In this document: one piece after another, positions 14,763 through 23,449 of the stretch
How positions within the stretch are numbered: position 1 is the stretch's first letter
Layout: each line of letters begins with the position of its first letter
The notes under the pieces: model-generated
Databases searched by the model: none
What the model was told of the DNA's origin: nothing
The model's input: the letters and a program-made list of their open reading frames with translations, nothing else
Program-made: the position numbers and the translations under genes
DNA from: an uncultured bacterium
GTDB lineage: Bacteria > Bacillota_I > Bacilli_A > RFN20 > CAG-826
Direction of reading: 5' to 3'
DNA: 38,105 bases
Assembly: GCA_949290725.1 (NCBI GenBank)
Contig: CASEST010000008.1
Coordinates: forward strand, 1 to 38,105

Positions 14763-16655
14763 TTAAATTAATCTATTCTTTCTTAAATGCATTATCAAAA
14801 CAGTAATATCAGAAGGATTTACCCCACTAATTCTACTGGCTTGGCCAATAGTTTTAGGTTTTATTTTTTCAAACTTTTGTCGAGCTTCTAAAGCTAAACC
14901 ATCTAAATTCAAATAATTGATCTCACTAGGCAATTTTATATCATCTAATTTATGTAATTTTTGAGCTTCTTTCATTTGATTCTTAATATATCCTTCATAT
15001 TTAACAAAGATTTCAAGTTGTTCTTCCCCAATATGATCAAGTTCATATTCTTTCGGTAAATCTAAATATTTTTTTAATTCTGAATAGGTTACATTGTTTC
15101 TTTTTAAAACTTCTTTAGCACTAACTCCATAAGTTAGTTTTTCATATCCTAATGAAACCAGATAATCATTAATCCTAGAAGTAGCACCGAAAAATTTTTC
15201 ATCCAATAAATGATAAATTTTTTCAATCTTTCCTTTTTTATCTAAAAAATCTTGATAACGTTTTTTATCAATCAAACCAAGTTTATATCCCTTCTCTAAC
15301 AAACGAAAATCAGCATTATCATGTCTTAAAAGTAAACGATATTCAGCTCTAGAAGAAAGTAATCTATATGGTTCGTTTGTTCCTTTAGTTATCAAATCAT
15401 CAATCATTACACCAATATAAGCTTCATCTCTTCTTAAAACAAAAGGCTCCTTTTTATCAATAAATAAGGAGGCATTAATTCCAGCCATCAATCCTAAACC
15501 AGCAGCTTCTTCATAACCGCTTGTTCCACAAATCTGGCCAGAAATAAATAGGCCTTGGTATTTCTTAACCATCAATGAATTATCAAATTCAAGTGGATCT
15601 AAAGCATCATATTCAATTGCATAAGCGTATTTCAAAATTTTTGCATTCTCTAATCCAGGGAGAGAATGAACCATTTCATCTTGAACATTTTCTGGCATTG
15701 AAGTAGAAAAACCTTGAAGATATATTGAATTCGTATCGTAACTTTCAGGCTCTAAAAATAATTGATGACGAGGTTTATCTGAGAAACGAACAATTTTATC
15801 TTCAATCGAAGGGCAATATCTTGGACCAACTCCATGAACCATTCCACCATACATCGCCGATTCTAATAAATGCTCATTAATAATTTTATGAGTTAATGGC
15901 GTTGTATAAATTAAATAACATGGTATTTGTTTTTCTAAAGGGATAAACTCTTTAGATTCATAGGAAAAACCTTGATCATCAACATTGCCGTATTGAATTT
16001 CACCTTTAGTAAAATCTATTGACTCTCGAGCGATTCTTTGTGGGGTGCCGGTTTTTAAACGTTGAATTTTCAAACCCATTGATTTTAAATAATCAGAGAG
16101 TCCAATCGAAGGTTTTTCTCCATCAGGACCGCTACATTCTTTATGATGCCCTCTTAAAATTTCGCTATTCATATATGTTCCGGTTGCTAAAATAACTGCC
16201 TTTGAATTAATCTCTCTCCCGCTTTTTGTTTTAACACCACAAACTTTATGATCATCATTAATTAAGGAAATGACTTCATCTTCAAAAATATCTAAATTTT
16301 CAGCTTTTAGAAGGTGTTTTTGCATATTGAAAGGATATCTTTTTTTATCAGCTTGGGCTCTTAAACATTGAACGCCAGGGCCTTTTTTTGTATTTAACAT
16401 TTTCATTTGCAAATACTCTTGGTCTGCACATTTTCCCATGTATCCGCCTAAAGCATCTATTTCACGAACTACTATACCTTTGGCGCTTCCCCCAATAGAA
16501 GGATTACATGGCATATTAGAGGCCATTTTAAAATTTAACGTTATTAATAACGTCTTTTTCTTTAATTTAGCAGACGCTAAAGCTGCCTCATTACCAGCAT
16601 GACCGGCTCCAACAACAATTACATCATATGTTGATAAAATATTTTCGTTAAGCAT
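14763..16655 (-). CDS. mnmG: tRNA uridine-5-carboxymethylaminomethyl enzyme MnmG/GidA (630 aa)
   Basis: With MnmE it modifies the wobble uridine of several tRNAs, using FAD and methylene-THF. The FAD motif VVGAGHAGNEAALAS is at the N-terminus; MPCNPSIGGSAKG, KKGPGVQCLRAQADK (with the family Cys) and GPRYCPSIEDKI follow; the C-terminal helical region with EELEIF-type sequence binds MnmE/tRNA. Length is normal. The ATG overlaps the sufB stop by one base (TAATG), so it is translated as part of the SUF operon. Confidence 0.98.
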   Translation of the reverse strand: MLNENILSTYDVIVVGAGHAGNEAALASAKLKKKTLLITLNFKMASNMPCNPSIGGSAKGIVVREIDALGGYMGKCADQEYLQMKMLNTKKGPGVQCLRAQADKKRYPFNMQKHLLKAENLDIFEDEVISLINDDHKVCGVKTKSGREINSKAVILATGTYMNSEILRGHHKECSGPDGEKPSIGLSDYLKSMGLKIQRLKTGTPQRIARESIDFTKGEIQYGNVDDQGFSYESKEFIPLEKQIPCYLIYTTPLTHKIINEHLLESAMYGGMVHGVGPRYCPSIEDKIVRFSDKPRHQLFLEPESYDTNSIYLQGFSTSMPENVQDEMVHSLPGLENAKILKYAYAIEYDALDPLEFDNSLMVKKYQGLFISGQICGTSGYEEAAGLGLMAGINASLFIDKKEPFVLRRDEAYIGVMIDDLITKGTNEPYRLLSSRAEYRLLLRHDNADFRLLEKGYKLGLIDKKRYQDFLDKKGKIEKIYHLLDEKFFGATSRINDYLVSLGYEKLTYGVSAKEVLKRNNVTYSELKKYLDLPKEYELDHIGEEQLEIFVKYEGYIKNQMKEAQKLHKLDDIKLPSEINYLNLDGLALEARQKFEKIKPKTIGQASRISGVNPSDITVLIMHLRKNRLI

Positions 16656-18061
16656 TAACCGACGCTACCATCCATATCTAATTTAATTAATTGATTTAAT
16701 TCAACAGCATATTCCATTGGTAACTCCTTAGAGAAAGGCTCTATAAATCCTAAAACGATCATTTGTGTAGCATCCTTTTTGGAAATACCGCGGCTCATTA
16801 AATAGAATAATTGATCTTCATCAATTTTAGAAACAGTTGCTTCATGTTCTAAATAAGACGAATTATTATGGCACTCATTTTTAGGAATAGTATCTGATTT
16901 TGAAATATTATCCAAAATTAAAGTATCACATTCAATATGAGTCTTGCTATTAATAGCTTCTTTATGAATTCTGGCAGTTCCACGATAATTACTAATTCCG
17001 CCATCTTTAACAATTGACTTAGAAATAATTGATGAAGAAGTATTAGGAGCTTGATGAATCATTCTTGCTCCAGCATCTTGAAATTGTCCTTTGCCAGCAA
17101 CAGCTATTGATACACATAGTCCTTTAGCGCCTTCGCCTTTTAAAATGCAGGCTGGATATTTCATGTTAATTTGGCTACCAATATTGCCATCAATCCATTC
17201 CATACTAGCATTTTCATAACAGACAGCACGTTTAGTAACTAAATTTACGATATTATTAGACCAGTTTTGAACAGTTGAATAACGACATCTACCTTTTTTA
17301 TGGACAATTATTTCGACAACTGCAGCATGTAAAGATTCCTTAGAATAAATTGGTGCGGTACAGCCCTCAACATAATGAACATCTGCACCTTCGTCAACAA
17401 TAATCAAAGTACGTTCAAATTGACCTGTCTTTTCATTATTAATTCTAAAATAAGATTGAAGAGGCTTTTCAAGTTTGACACCTTTAGGAACATAAATAAA
17501 ACTTCCGCCGCTCCAAACAGCCCCATTTAACGCTGAAAACTTATTATCTGCAACGTTAATAACTGTTCCAAAATATTTTTTAACCAAATCAGGATAAAGT
17601 TTTAAAGCCATATCTGTAGAAAGAAATATAACTCCTTTTTCTTCAACTTCTTTTAACATATTATGGTAAACAACTTCGCTTTCATATTGCGTTGCAGCTC
17701 CAGCTAAATACTTTTGCTCAGCTTCAGGAATACCTAATTTATTAAATGTATTTTTAATTTCTTCAGGGACTTCATTCCATGTTTTTTCTTCGTTTTGCGA
17801 ATAACGTGTAAAATATGTAAAACTATCGAAATCTAAAAAAGAAACTTCAGGTCCAAATGATGGGAATGGCATTTTAATGAATTTATGATAAGCATCCAAA
17901 CGAAAATTAAGCATCCATTCTGGTTCATTTTTGGCAAGAGAGATTTGTCGAACAATATCTTCATTTAAACCTTTGCCAGTAGTGAAAATGCTTTTAGCAT
18001 TATCCTTAAAATCATATTTTTCACGATTTAAATCTATTTCATCAAACTTATTATTACTCAT
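16655..18061 (-). CDS. sufB: SUF system scaffold protein SufB (468 aa)
   Basis: SufB is the main scaffold of the SufBCD complex on which Fe-S clusters are built. The sequence has the family signatures ASMEWIDGNIGSQ and MKYPACIL, FQDAGARMIHQAPNTSS, and YRGTARIHKEA, with the C-terminal SYLEHEATVSKIDEDQLFYL. Length matches SufB. I take the ATG at 18059-18061, which has GGTGA seven bases upstream and overlaps sufU by eight bases; an ATG four codons upstream (18073) is also possible. Confidence 0.97.
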   Translation of the reverse strand: MSNNKFDEIDLNREKYDFKDNAKSIFTTGKGLNEDIVRQISLAKNEPEWMLNFRLDAYHKFIKMPFPSFGPEVSFLDFDSFTYFTRYSQNEEKTWNEVPEEIKNTFNKLGIPEAEQKYLAGAATQYESEVVYHNMLKEVEEKGVIFLSTDMALKLYPDLVKKYFGTVINVADNKFSALNGAVWSGGSFIYVPKGVKLEKPLQSYFRINNEKTGQFERTLIIVDEGADVHYVEGCTAPIYSKESLHAAVVEIIVHKKGRCRYSTVQNWSNNIVNLVTKRAVCYENASMEWIDGNIGSQINMKYPACILKGEGAKGLCVSIAVAGKGQFQDAGARMIHQAPNTSSSIISKSIVKDGGISNYRGTARIHKEAINSKTHIECDTLILDNISKSDTIPKNECHNNSSYLEHEATVSKIDEDQLFYLMSRGISKKDATQMIVLGFIEPFSKELPMEYAVELNQLIKLDMDGSVG

Positions 18062-18494
18062 TATTGTCACCATTTATAATTTTACTAATTCCATCAGCTC
18101 CAATATTAGCACATTTAATTCTTGCAGCTTGCTTATATGTTTCGCTAAAAACAATAAGTTCATCTAACACTGATGCATCATATTCTTTCTCAAAAAGCAT
18201 ATTTTGATACTGTTCGATTATATAAAGGGCATCCTTATAAGATTTCCCTTTTATTAAATCACACAAAATATCTGTCGATGATGTAGAAATTGCACAAGCG
18301 ATACCATCAAAAAGAGCGTCTATAATCTTATCATTCTCAACTTTTAAATAAATTGTTATATCGTCAATACAACTATCACTATCCATTCTAATTTGTTTAT
18401 AATCATTCATATTTTGAGGTTTATTTTTATTATTTGGATTGGAATAATGATCCATAATAATTTCCCTTTTCATTTCATCAGTTAAAGAAAGCAT
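18054..18494 (-). CDS. sufU: Zinc-dependent sulfurtransferase/scaffold SufU (146 aa)
   Basis: SufU takes the persulfide sulfur from SufS. The zinc ligands are present: Cys42 and Asp44 in SCIDD, Cys67 in GIACAIS and Cys128 in ARIKCAN. The N-terminus REIIMDHYSNPNNKN is typical. The start has GGAGG eleven bases upstream and lies 17 bases inside sufS, which fits the distance to IIMDHY in the family. SufS-SufU is the Bacillota version of SufS-SufE. Confidence 0.96.
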   Translation of the reverse strand: MLSLTDEMKREIIMDHYSNPNNKNKPQNMNDYKQIRMDSDSCIDDITIYLKVENDKIIDALFDGIACAISTSSTDILCDLIKGKSYKDALYIIEQYQNMLFEKEYDASVLDELIVFSETYKQAARIKCANIGADGISKIINGDNNE

Positions 18495-19707
18495 CTAAGA
18501 AATTACCTCCATTTTTTAAAGCTTCTACTAAAGCATCAATGTCATTTTTATCATTATAGAAATACAAAGAAACTCGAATAGTACCATAGGTTTTTAAACG
18601 GTCTTTTAATAATTTTGCGCAATGTTCACCACTACGTACAAAAATACCTTTACTATTTAAATAAGTAGCTTCATCTTGAGGAAAAACACCTTTAACATTT
18701 AAGGTAATTATTCCACTATCAGCATGTTCATTATATAAAATTACATTATCTATTTTTTTAATTTTTGATATAGCGTATTCATGGAGATTTTTCTCATGTT
18801 CTTCAATATTGTCCATTCCTATTTTTTCTAAATAAGTTAAAGCAGCATCAAATCCATAAATAGCCGAAATATTCATAGTTCCAGCTTCAAATTTGGCAGG
18901 AGGTTCTAAATATGCAACATTACCACACATATCAAATCGAGCATTATCGCCACCACCAGTCATAAATGGATCCATTTTCTTTAATAAATCAAATTTGCCA
19001 ATCAAAGCACCTATTCCAGTTGGTCCACACAATTTATGGGCGCTTAAACATAAAAAATCACAATCTAAATCTTTAAAATCAATTTTAATATGAGGAGCGC
19101 TTTGCGCAGCATCACATACTAAAATTGCTCCGAATTCATGAGCTATTTTGCTCATTTCCTTAATATCAATCTTAAAGCCTAAAACATTGGTAATTTGAGC
19201 AATTGAAACAACTTTAGTATTTTTATTAATCACTTTTCTTAAAGCCTCTGGAGTACATTTTCCATCATCATCTAAAGGAATATATCTAATAATTGCTCCA
19301 GTCATCTCAGAAACCTTAAACCAAGGTAATACATTCGAGGCGTGTTCAGCTTCAGTTAAAAGGATTTCATCACCTTTTTTTAAATACTTGATCCCATATC
19401 CAAAAGCTACAAGATTCATAGACATTGATGTTCCGCTAGTAAATACAACATTATTTAATTCGCAATTAAAAAAACTAGCGATATGTTTTCGACATTTTTC
19501 TACTTCCTTATCAACTTTATAAGCAAGGTCATAATCGCCTCGATGAGCATTAGCGCCATCAAACTCATAATAATAAGAACAAGCATCAATGACTGATTTT
19601 GGTTTTAATGTTGTAGCTGCATTATCCAAATAAATGAAAGGTTTTTGATCATTTTCGTGGTTTTTATAAATCGGAAAATCTTTTCTTATTTCTTTTACAT
19701 CTATCAT
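18478..19707 (-). CDS. sufS: Cysteine desulfurase SufS (409 aa)
   Basis: This class II PLP desulfurase takes sulfur from cysteine. It has YLDNAATT near the N-terminus, the Schiff-base Lys225 in LSAHKLCGPTGIG, Asp199 binding PLP in LVCDAAQSAPH, and the catalytic Cys363 in RSGEHCAK. The ATG at 19705-19707 comes one base after the sufD stop, with GGAGG 13 bases upstream; the longer TTG start would use that same RBS sequence as codons. It overlaps sufU by 17 bases. Confidence 0.98.
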   Translation of the reverse strand: MIDVKEIRKDFPIYKNHENDQKPFIYLDNAATTLKPKSVIDACSYYYEFDGANAHRGDYDLAYKVDKEVEKCRKHIASFFNCELNNVVFTSGTSMSMNLVAFGYGIKYLKKGDEILLTEAEHASNVLPWFKVSEMTGAIIRYIPLDDDGKCTPEALRKVINKNTKVVSIAQITNVLGFKIDIKEMSKIAHEFGAILVCDAAQSAPHIKIDFKDLDCDFLCLSAHKLCGPTGIGALIGKFDLLKKMDPFMTGGGDNARFDMCGNVAYLEPPAKFEAGTMNISAIYGFDAALTYLEKIGMDNIEEHEKNLHEYAISKIKKIDNVILYNEHADSGIITLNVKGVFPQDEATYLNSKGIFVRSGEHCAKLLKDRLKTYGTIRVSLYFYNDKNDIDALVEALKNGGNFLDAFFN

Positions 19708-19708
19708 A

Positions 19709-20491
19709 TTAAAAAGAACCTCCAATTAAATTCTTTATAAATTCGCTATCATCTTTATCAAAATAGGAAGAAATAGGCATTAAATAACCTAAAGTAATTA
19801 GTCCTCTAGCTTCCTTTAATTCAATTCCTCTCGATAAAAGATAATATAAATGCTCTTCTTTTAAAGAACCAATCGCACAAGCGTGATTAGCCTTAATATC
19901 ATTATTATCAATTTTCAAAATTGGATTAGCTATAGCTCGGGATTTTTCATCAAATAAAATAACTTTAACTTTTTGAGAGGCCTCACTCTTATCAGCTTTA
20001 TTTTCAATATGAGAAGTTCCAAGAATTTTAATTAACGAGTTGTCTTTGCTAACACCATAAGCATCAATTTCAGAGTAGGTTTTGCTAACATGATGATCAA
20101 AAGATATATTAAAAACTTTTGTTTGTTCTTGCGAAGATAAAACGGCTAAATTAAAAGTGGAATGCGCTTTTTCTTCTAAAAGACTAATGTTTGAATTTAC
20201 CTTCGTATTTCCATTAGAAAAATCCGCTAAAACGATATGCAAAAAGGTTCCACGTGAAACATCTGATTTAATATTTAACTCAATATCTTTACACGTGAAA
20301 AGAAATCTAACAAGAATATTTGAATTTTGACCACCCTTTATTTCTACATTATTTACGCTACTAAAATCTTTCATATCAATAGTAACATTTGAATTATCTG
20401 GGCAAATTAAAACTACGCTGTTATCAACTTCCAACGATATTGAATTTGAACTTAAATTATCTAATTTATATTCCTTAATACTACTTAACAT
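19709..20491 (-). CDS. sufD: SUF complex protein SufD, short form (260 aa)
   Basis: SufD pairs with SufB in the SufBC2D complex. The C-terminal part carries the family pattern (DNNDIKANHACAIGSL and YYLLSRGIELKEARGLI, with the His and Cys corresponding to the SufB-SufD interface). At 260 aa it is much shorter than Bacillus SufD (437 aa); the N-terminal helical domain is missing and the beta-helix is reduced. I use the ATG at 20489-20491 with AAAGGAAG upstream, overlapping sufC by eleven bases; a GTG at 20533 would overlap by 53. Two CACGTG palindromes resembling parS lie inside the gene. Confidence 0.9.
   Translation of the reverse strand: MLSSIKEYKLDNLSSNSISLEVDNSVVLICPDNSNVTIDMKDFSSVNNVEIKGGQNSNILVRFLFTCKDIELNIKSDVSRGTFLHIVLADFSNGNTKVNSNISLLEEKAHSTFNLAVLSSQEQTKVFNISFDHHVSKTYSEIDAYGVSKDNSLIKILGTSHIENKADKSEASQKVKVILFDEKSRAIANPILKIDNNDIKANHACAIGSLKEEHLYYLLSRGIELKEARGLITLGYLMPISSYFDKDDSEFIKNLIGGSF
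20246..20261. promoter_or_regulatory. parS-like site inside sufD
   Basis: GGTTCCACGTGAAACA matches the Bacillus parS consensus TGTTTCACGTGAAACA at 14 of 16 positions by my count. It lies in the coding sequence of sufD, about 6 kb from parA-parB. The CACGTG core is intact. Confidence 0.45.
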
Positions 20492-21314
20492 TTTTAAAAG
20501 CTTCCTTTGTAGCACAAGCTCCAATAGAAACACGATTCATTGAATGATCATCTTCTTTTTTGATAGAAACACCAGTTTCTTTTTCAATCCACTCATAGCC
20601 CTCTTTATCAATTCTTTTAATTAAATCACCATTTCCAGTTAAAACAATACGTCCATTTACCATTATTGCGGCCTTAGTTGGATGAATCAAATCAAAAAGT
20701 CTAGCATAGTGAGAGATGACCAAAAATCCTGTCCCCTTTTCTTTTTGCTCTTTCAATATCGCATCACTGACTACATTAATAGCGTCTACGTCTAACCCCG
20801 AGTCAATTTCATCTAACATAGCAATATTTGGATTAAGCAAAATCATTTGTAAGATTTCATTTCTTTTCTTTTCACCACCACTAAACCCATCATTTAAGTT
20901 GCGATTTACCATTTCAAATGGCAAATTAACCTCTTTACAAGCATTTTCTAACAAACGATAAAATTCAAAGAGCTTGATTTTGCTTTCTCTTCTAGTATTT
21001 ATTGCTCCTTTAAAAAAATCAGCAGCAACAACGCCAGGAATTTCGCTAGGATTTTGAAAAGCGAGAAAAAGACCTTTTTTGCTTCTTTCATCAACGCTCA
21101 TTTCTAAAACATTTTCATCATCAAGATAAATCGATCCTTCTGTAACATTGTATCTAGGATTGCCCATAATCACAGCTAAGAGAGTTGATTTACCATGGCC
21201 ATTAGGTCCTAGCAAAGCTAAAGTCTCATCTTCATTAATGTCAAGATTGACACCTTTTAATATCTCTTTTCCTTCTACACTGGCATGTAAATTTCTAATT
21301 TTTAAACATTTCAT
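20481..21314 (-). CDS. sufC: SUF system ATPase SufC (277 aa)
   Basis: This ABC-type ATPase drives SufBCD. Walker A GPNGHGKST is at 36-44, the signature FSGGEKKRNEI at 144-154 and Walker B MLDEIDSGLD at 166-175, with the SufC-specific EKKRNE form. The C-terminus has about 20 extra residues compared with typical SufC (about 250-260). AAGGTGA lies upstream of the ATG. It is the first gene of the operon, behind its own promoter. Confidence 0.97.
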   Translation of the reverse strand: MKCLKIRNLHASVEGKEILKGVNLDINEDETLALLGPNGHGKSTLLAVIMGNPRYNVTEGSIYLDDENVLEMSVDERSKKGLFLAFQNPSEIPGVVAADFFKGAINTRRESKIKLFEFYRLLENACKEVNLPFEMVNRNLNDGFSGGEKKRNEILQMILLNPNIAMLDEIDSGLDVDAINVVSDAILKEQKEKGTGFLVISHYARLFDLIHPTKAAIMVNGRIVLTGNGDLIKRIDKEGYEWIEKETGVSIKKEDDHSMNRVSIGACATKEAFKNVK

Positions 21315-21341
21315 CTTACTTCACCTTAATAAATCTTATGT

Positions 21342-21370
21342 ATTTTATAACAAATATTGCTAACTAACAA
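21342..21370 (-). promoter_or_regulatory. Promoter of the suf-mnmG-rsmG operon
   Basis: TTGTTA (21365-21370), 17 bases, TAAAAT (21342-21347) on the minus strand, about 30 bases before the sufC ATG. It faces away from the lipoprotein promoter in the shared 176-base gap. Confidence 0.65.
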
Positions 21371-21413
21371 ATAATATGACAAAAATAATAAAACCTTGTG
21401 GTCTATTTGTTTA

Positions 21414-21442
21414 TTGAAACTTTTATACTTATAGTATAAAAT
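21414..21442 (+). promoter_or_regulatory. Promoter of the lipoprotein pair, with an inverted repeat in the spacer
   Basis: TTGAAA (21414-21419), a 17-base spacer, TAAAAT (21437-21442). The spacer and -10 hold the inverted repeat TTTTATAC-TTATA-GTATAAAA (21421-21441), which could be a repressor site. The leader is about 40 bases long. Confidence 0.75.
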
Positions 21443-21490
21443 TATAAACGCTATTTGTTAAAATAGTAATTTTTATGGAAGGAAAAAGAT

Positions 21491-23434
21491 ATGAAAAAAA
21501 GTACTAAATCAATGATTTTAGCCTTGACAGCATTCTCTTCTATAGCATTAGCAGGTTGTGGAATCTCTGCAAAAGAAGATTTCATTATCGATTATACTTA
21601 TGAAACTCCATCCGGCTCACAAGTTACCGACCAAATTACTGCTCAAGATATCTTAGATAGATATTTAAGTAATAATGGTAGTAATGCCGCTCAAGCATAT
21701 TATAATGCTATTTATGAGGTTGCTTTGCGCGAAGCTTTCTCTGATGGTGGTAAATTTGCTGATCAAATGGGCACTGTTCAAGCTGAAGTTGATAGAATTG
21801 TTGCTGATGAAAAGAATAAAGCAAATAACGCTGATACATCCTGGGAAGATTATCTTATTAATACATTAGGAATTTCAGCTGAAGGATTATCAGTCGAAGA
21901 AAGAGAACGCCAATATCGTTTAAATCAAGAAGTAGCTCAAATGAAAGAGGTTGTCTCTGATGAATTTTATGATACATTCTCACAATGGAATCCTGAAGAC
22001 GACGTCGATTCTGGTACATCTCAAGAAGACATCGATGAATATAACATGGTCTATGGTGAAAACGGTTATTTAAAAACAAAATTACCATATCATGTTAAAG
22101 ATATTCTTATTAAGGTTGATGCTGACGCTTCAGATTATTCTAGTGGCGACATCTCTTCTCAAAATGCTGCTGACCTTTACGAATTAATTAGAGAATTAAC
22201 AAGAACCAATACTACTACTAATACATTCGGCGATGTAGCAAGAAGATTGAGTGACGATACAGCTAGCGCTGAAAATTTAGGTGAACATTTAATGGACTTA
22301 GATGAAAGTTTCATTAATGAATTCAAACTTGGCGTTTACACATTTGATTCAATTTTTAATTCAGCAACTAACACAAATACATTGTCTGAGAAGTTCTTAA
22401 TGCCTGAAGATGTCCAAGAAAACTTAACTGATGTCGGCGTTAATTACATTCCATATGGTGCTATAGTCGAATTATATAACTACCGTAATGTTGAAACCTA
22501 TAGAGACCCAACAACCGGTCAAGAATTAACAGTCAACGAAGGAAATGCAAATTATTATCCTCGTAATATTATTTTCAACAAATATTTTAACTCTCATAAT
22601 ATCGGTTTCATCATCAATGCAAATGTTAATACTGATGACCCAGAACACTATTACACTTTAACTGATACTGGTGTTGAAGTCGCTTCTGATTTAGATGAAA
22701 ATGGCGATTATAAACTTGGTGATAGCCTTTATTTCGAAGAAGGAACAAGTGAAGCAAATCACTTCGTTAATATCCCTGGATTAGAATACCCAGTTTTAGC
22801 TGATGAAGAAGGTAATCCAATTATTATGGCCAGAAGTGAAACAAGCAATGCTGGTATTCACTTTATCGCAATTAAAAAGTCACCATTAGAAAATCAAGAA
22901 ACAGCTAGTGTCAAACTCAATCAATACTATGCACCTGTTAATCCACTTACTCAAAACGGTCAAGATTCTAATGGACGTCCATATTACAATCCTGACTTCC
23001 CAGTTGATAGCGAAGGAAATCAATTAACAACATTTGTAAGATCTTCATTAAATACCGACTTAACCGGCTATGATGAAAGAGTTTCTACTCTTCGTGATAG
23101 ATACGAAACTTATACTTCAACCAATAAAGATTTCCAACTCTTCCAATGGGTAACAGAAGGAAATTATAAAGCTGCTGATGACCGTGTCCAGGCAATGGTT
23201 GATCAATATATTAATACTAATATTTTCGATACCAACGCAACAAATGAGCAATCATTAACTGATGATTGGTATGAATATAATGAAGTTATTACCGCTCAAG
23301 AAGAAGAAAGAAAAATTGGATTAATTCCTGAAACTTGTGCTATTCACTTTGGAGATATGGATTATTATGGAGTCGGTAAGCTTTGCTATTACACCACTAC
23401 TCTTGATCCAAACAGTCAAGGAAATAATAACTAA
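21491..23434 (+). CDS. Lipoprotein foldase, PrsA-like with split parvulin-type domain (647 aa)
   Basis: A lipoprotein signal peptide ends in the lipobox LAGC (Cys23). Residues about 45-165 form a helical region like the SurA_N/PrsA chaperone part. At 199-285 the pattern of a parvulin prolyl isomerase appears (DILIKVD, then FGDVARRLSDDTASAENLG and ESFINEFKLGVY). The matching last strand GIHFIAIKK comes only at 455-463, after an insertion of about 170 residues. The first catalytic His (HILV) is Asp204. It would fold exported proteins at the membrane surface. AAGGAAAA is the RBS. The codons are richer in C than in neighbouring genes, suggesting high expression. Confidence 0.78.
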   Translation: MKKSTKSMILALTAFSSIALAGCGISAKEDFIIDYTYETPSGSQVTDQITAQDILDRYLSNNGSNAAQAYYNAIYEVALREAFSDGGKFADQMGTVQAEVDRIVADEKNKANNADTSWEDYLINTLGISAEGLSVEERERQYRLNQEVAQMKEVVSDEFYDTFSQWNPEDDVDSGTSQEDIDEYNMVYGENGYLKTKLPYHVKDILIKVDADASDYSSGDISSQNAADLYELIRELTRTNTTTNTFGDVARRLSDDTASAENLGEHLMDLDESFINEFKLGVYTFDSIFNSATNTNTLSEKFLMPEDVQENLTDVGVNYIPYGAIVELYNYRNVETYRDPTTGQELTVNEGNANYYPRNIIFNKYFNSHNIGFIINANVNTDDPEHYYTLTDTGVEVASDLDENGDYKLGDSLYFEEGTSEANHFVNIPGLEYPVLADEEGNPIIMARSETSNAGIHFIAIKKSPLENQETASVKLNQYYAPVNPLTQNGQDSNGRPYYNPDFPVDSEGNQLTTFVRSSLNTDLTGYDERVSTLRDRYETYTSTNKDFQLFQWVTEGNYKAADDRVQAMVDQYINTNIFDTNATNEQSLTDDWYEYNEVITAQEEERKIGLIPETCAIHFGDMDYYGVGKLCYYTTTLDPNSQGNNN

Positions 23435-23449
23435 TAGGAGGTTAAGACA

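Noticed and set aside
20287..20302. Second CACGTG in sufD as an independent parS site
   Set aside because: Outside the core it matches parS at only about half of the flanking positions; three CACGTG in 38 kb is near what chance gives at this base composition. Kept only as a companion of the better site.
21858..22088. Antisense open frames within the lipoprotein genes and other long antisense frames
   Set aside because: They lie wholly inside well-supported genes, lack RBS sequences and have composition expected of shadow frames.
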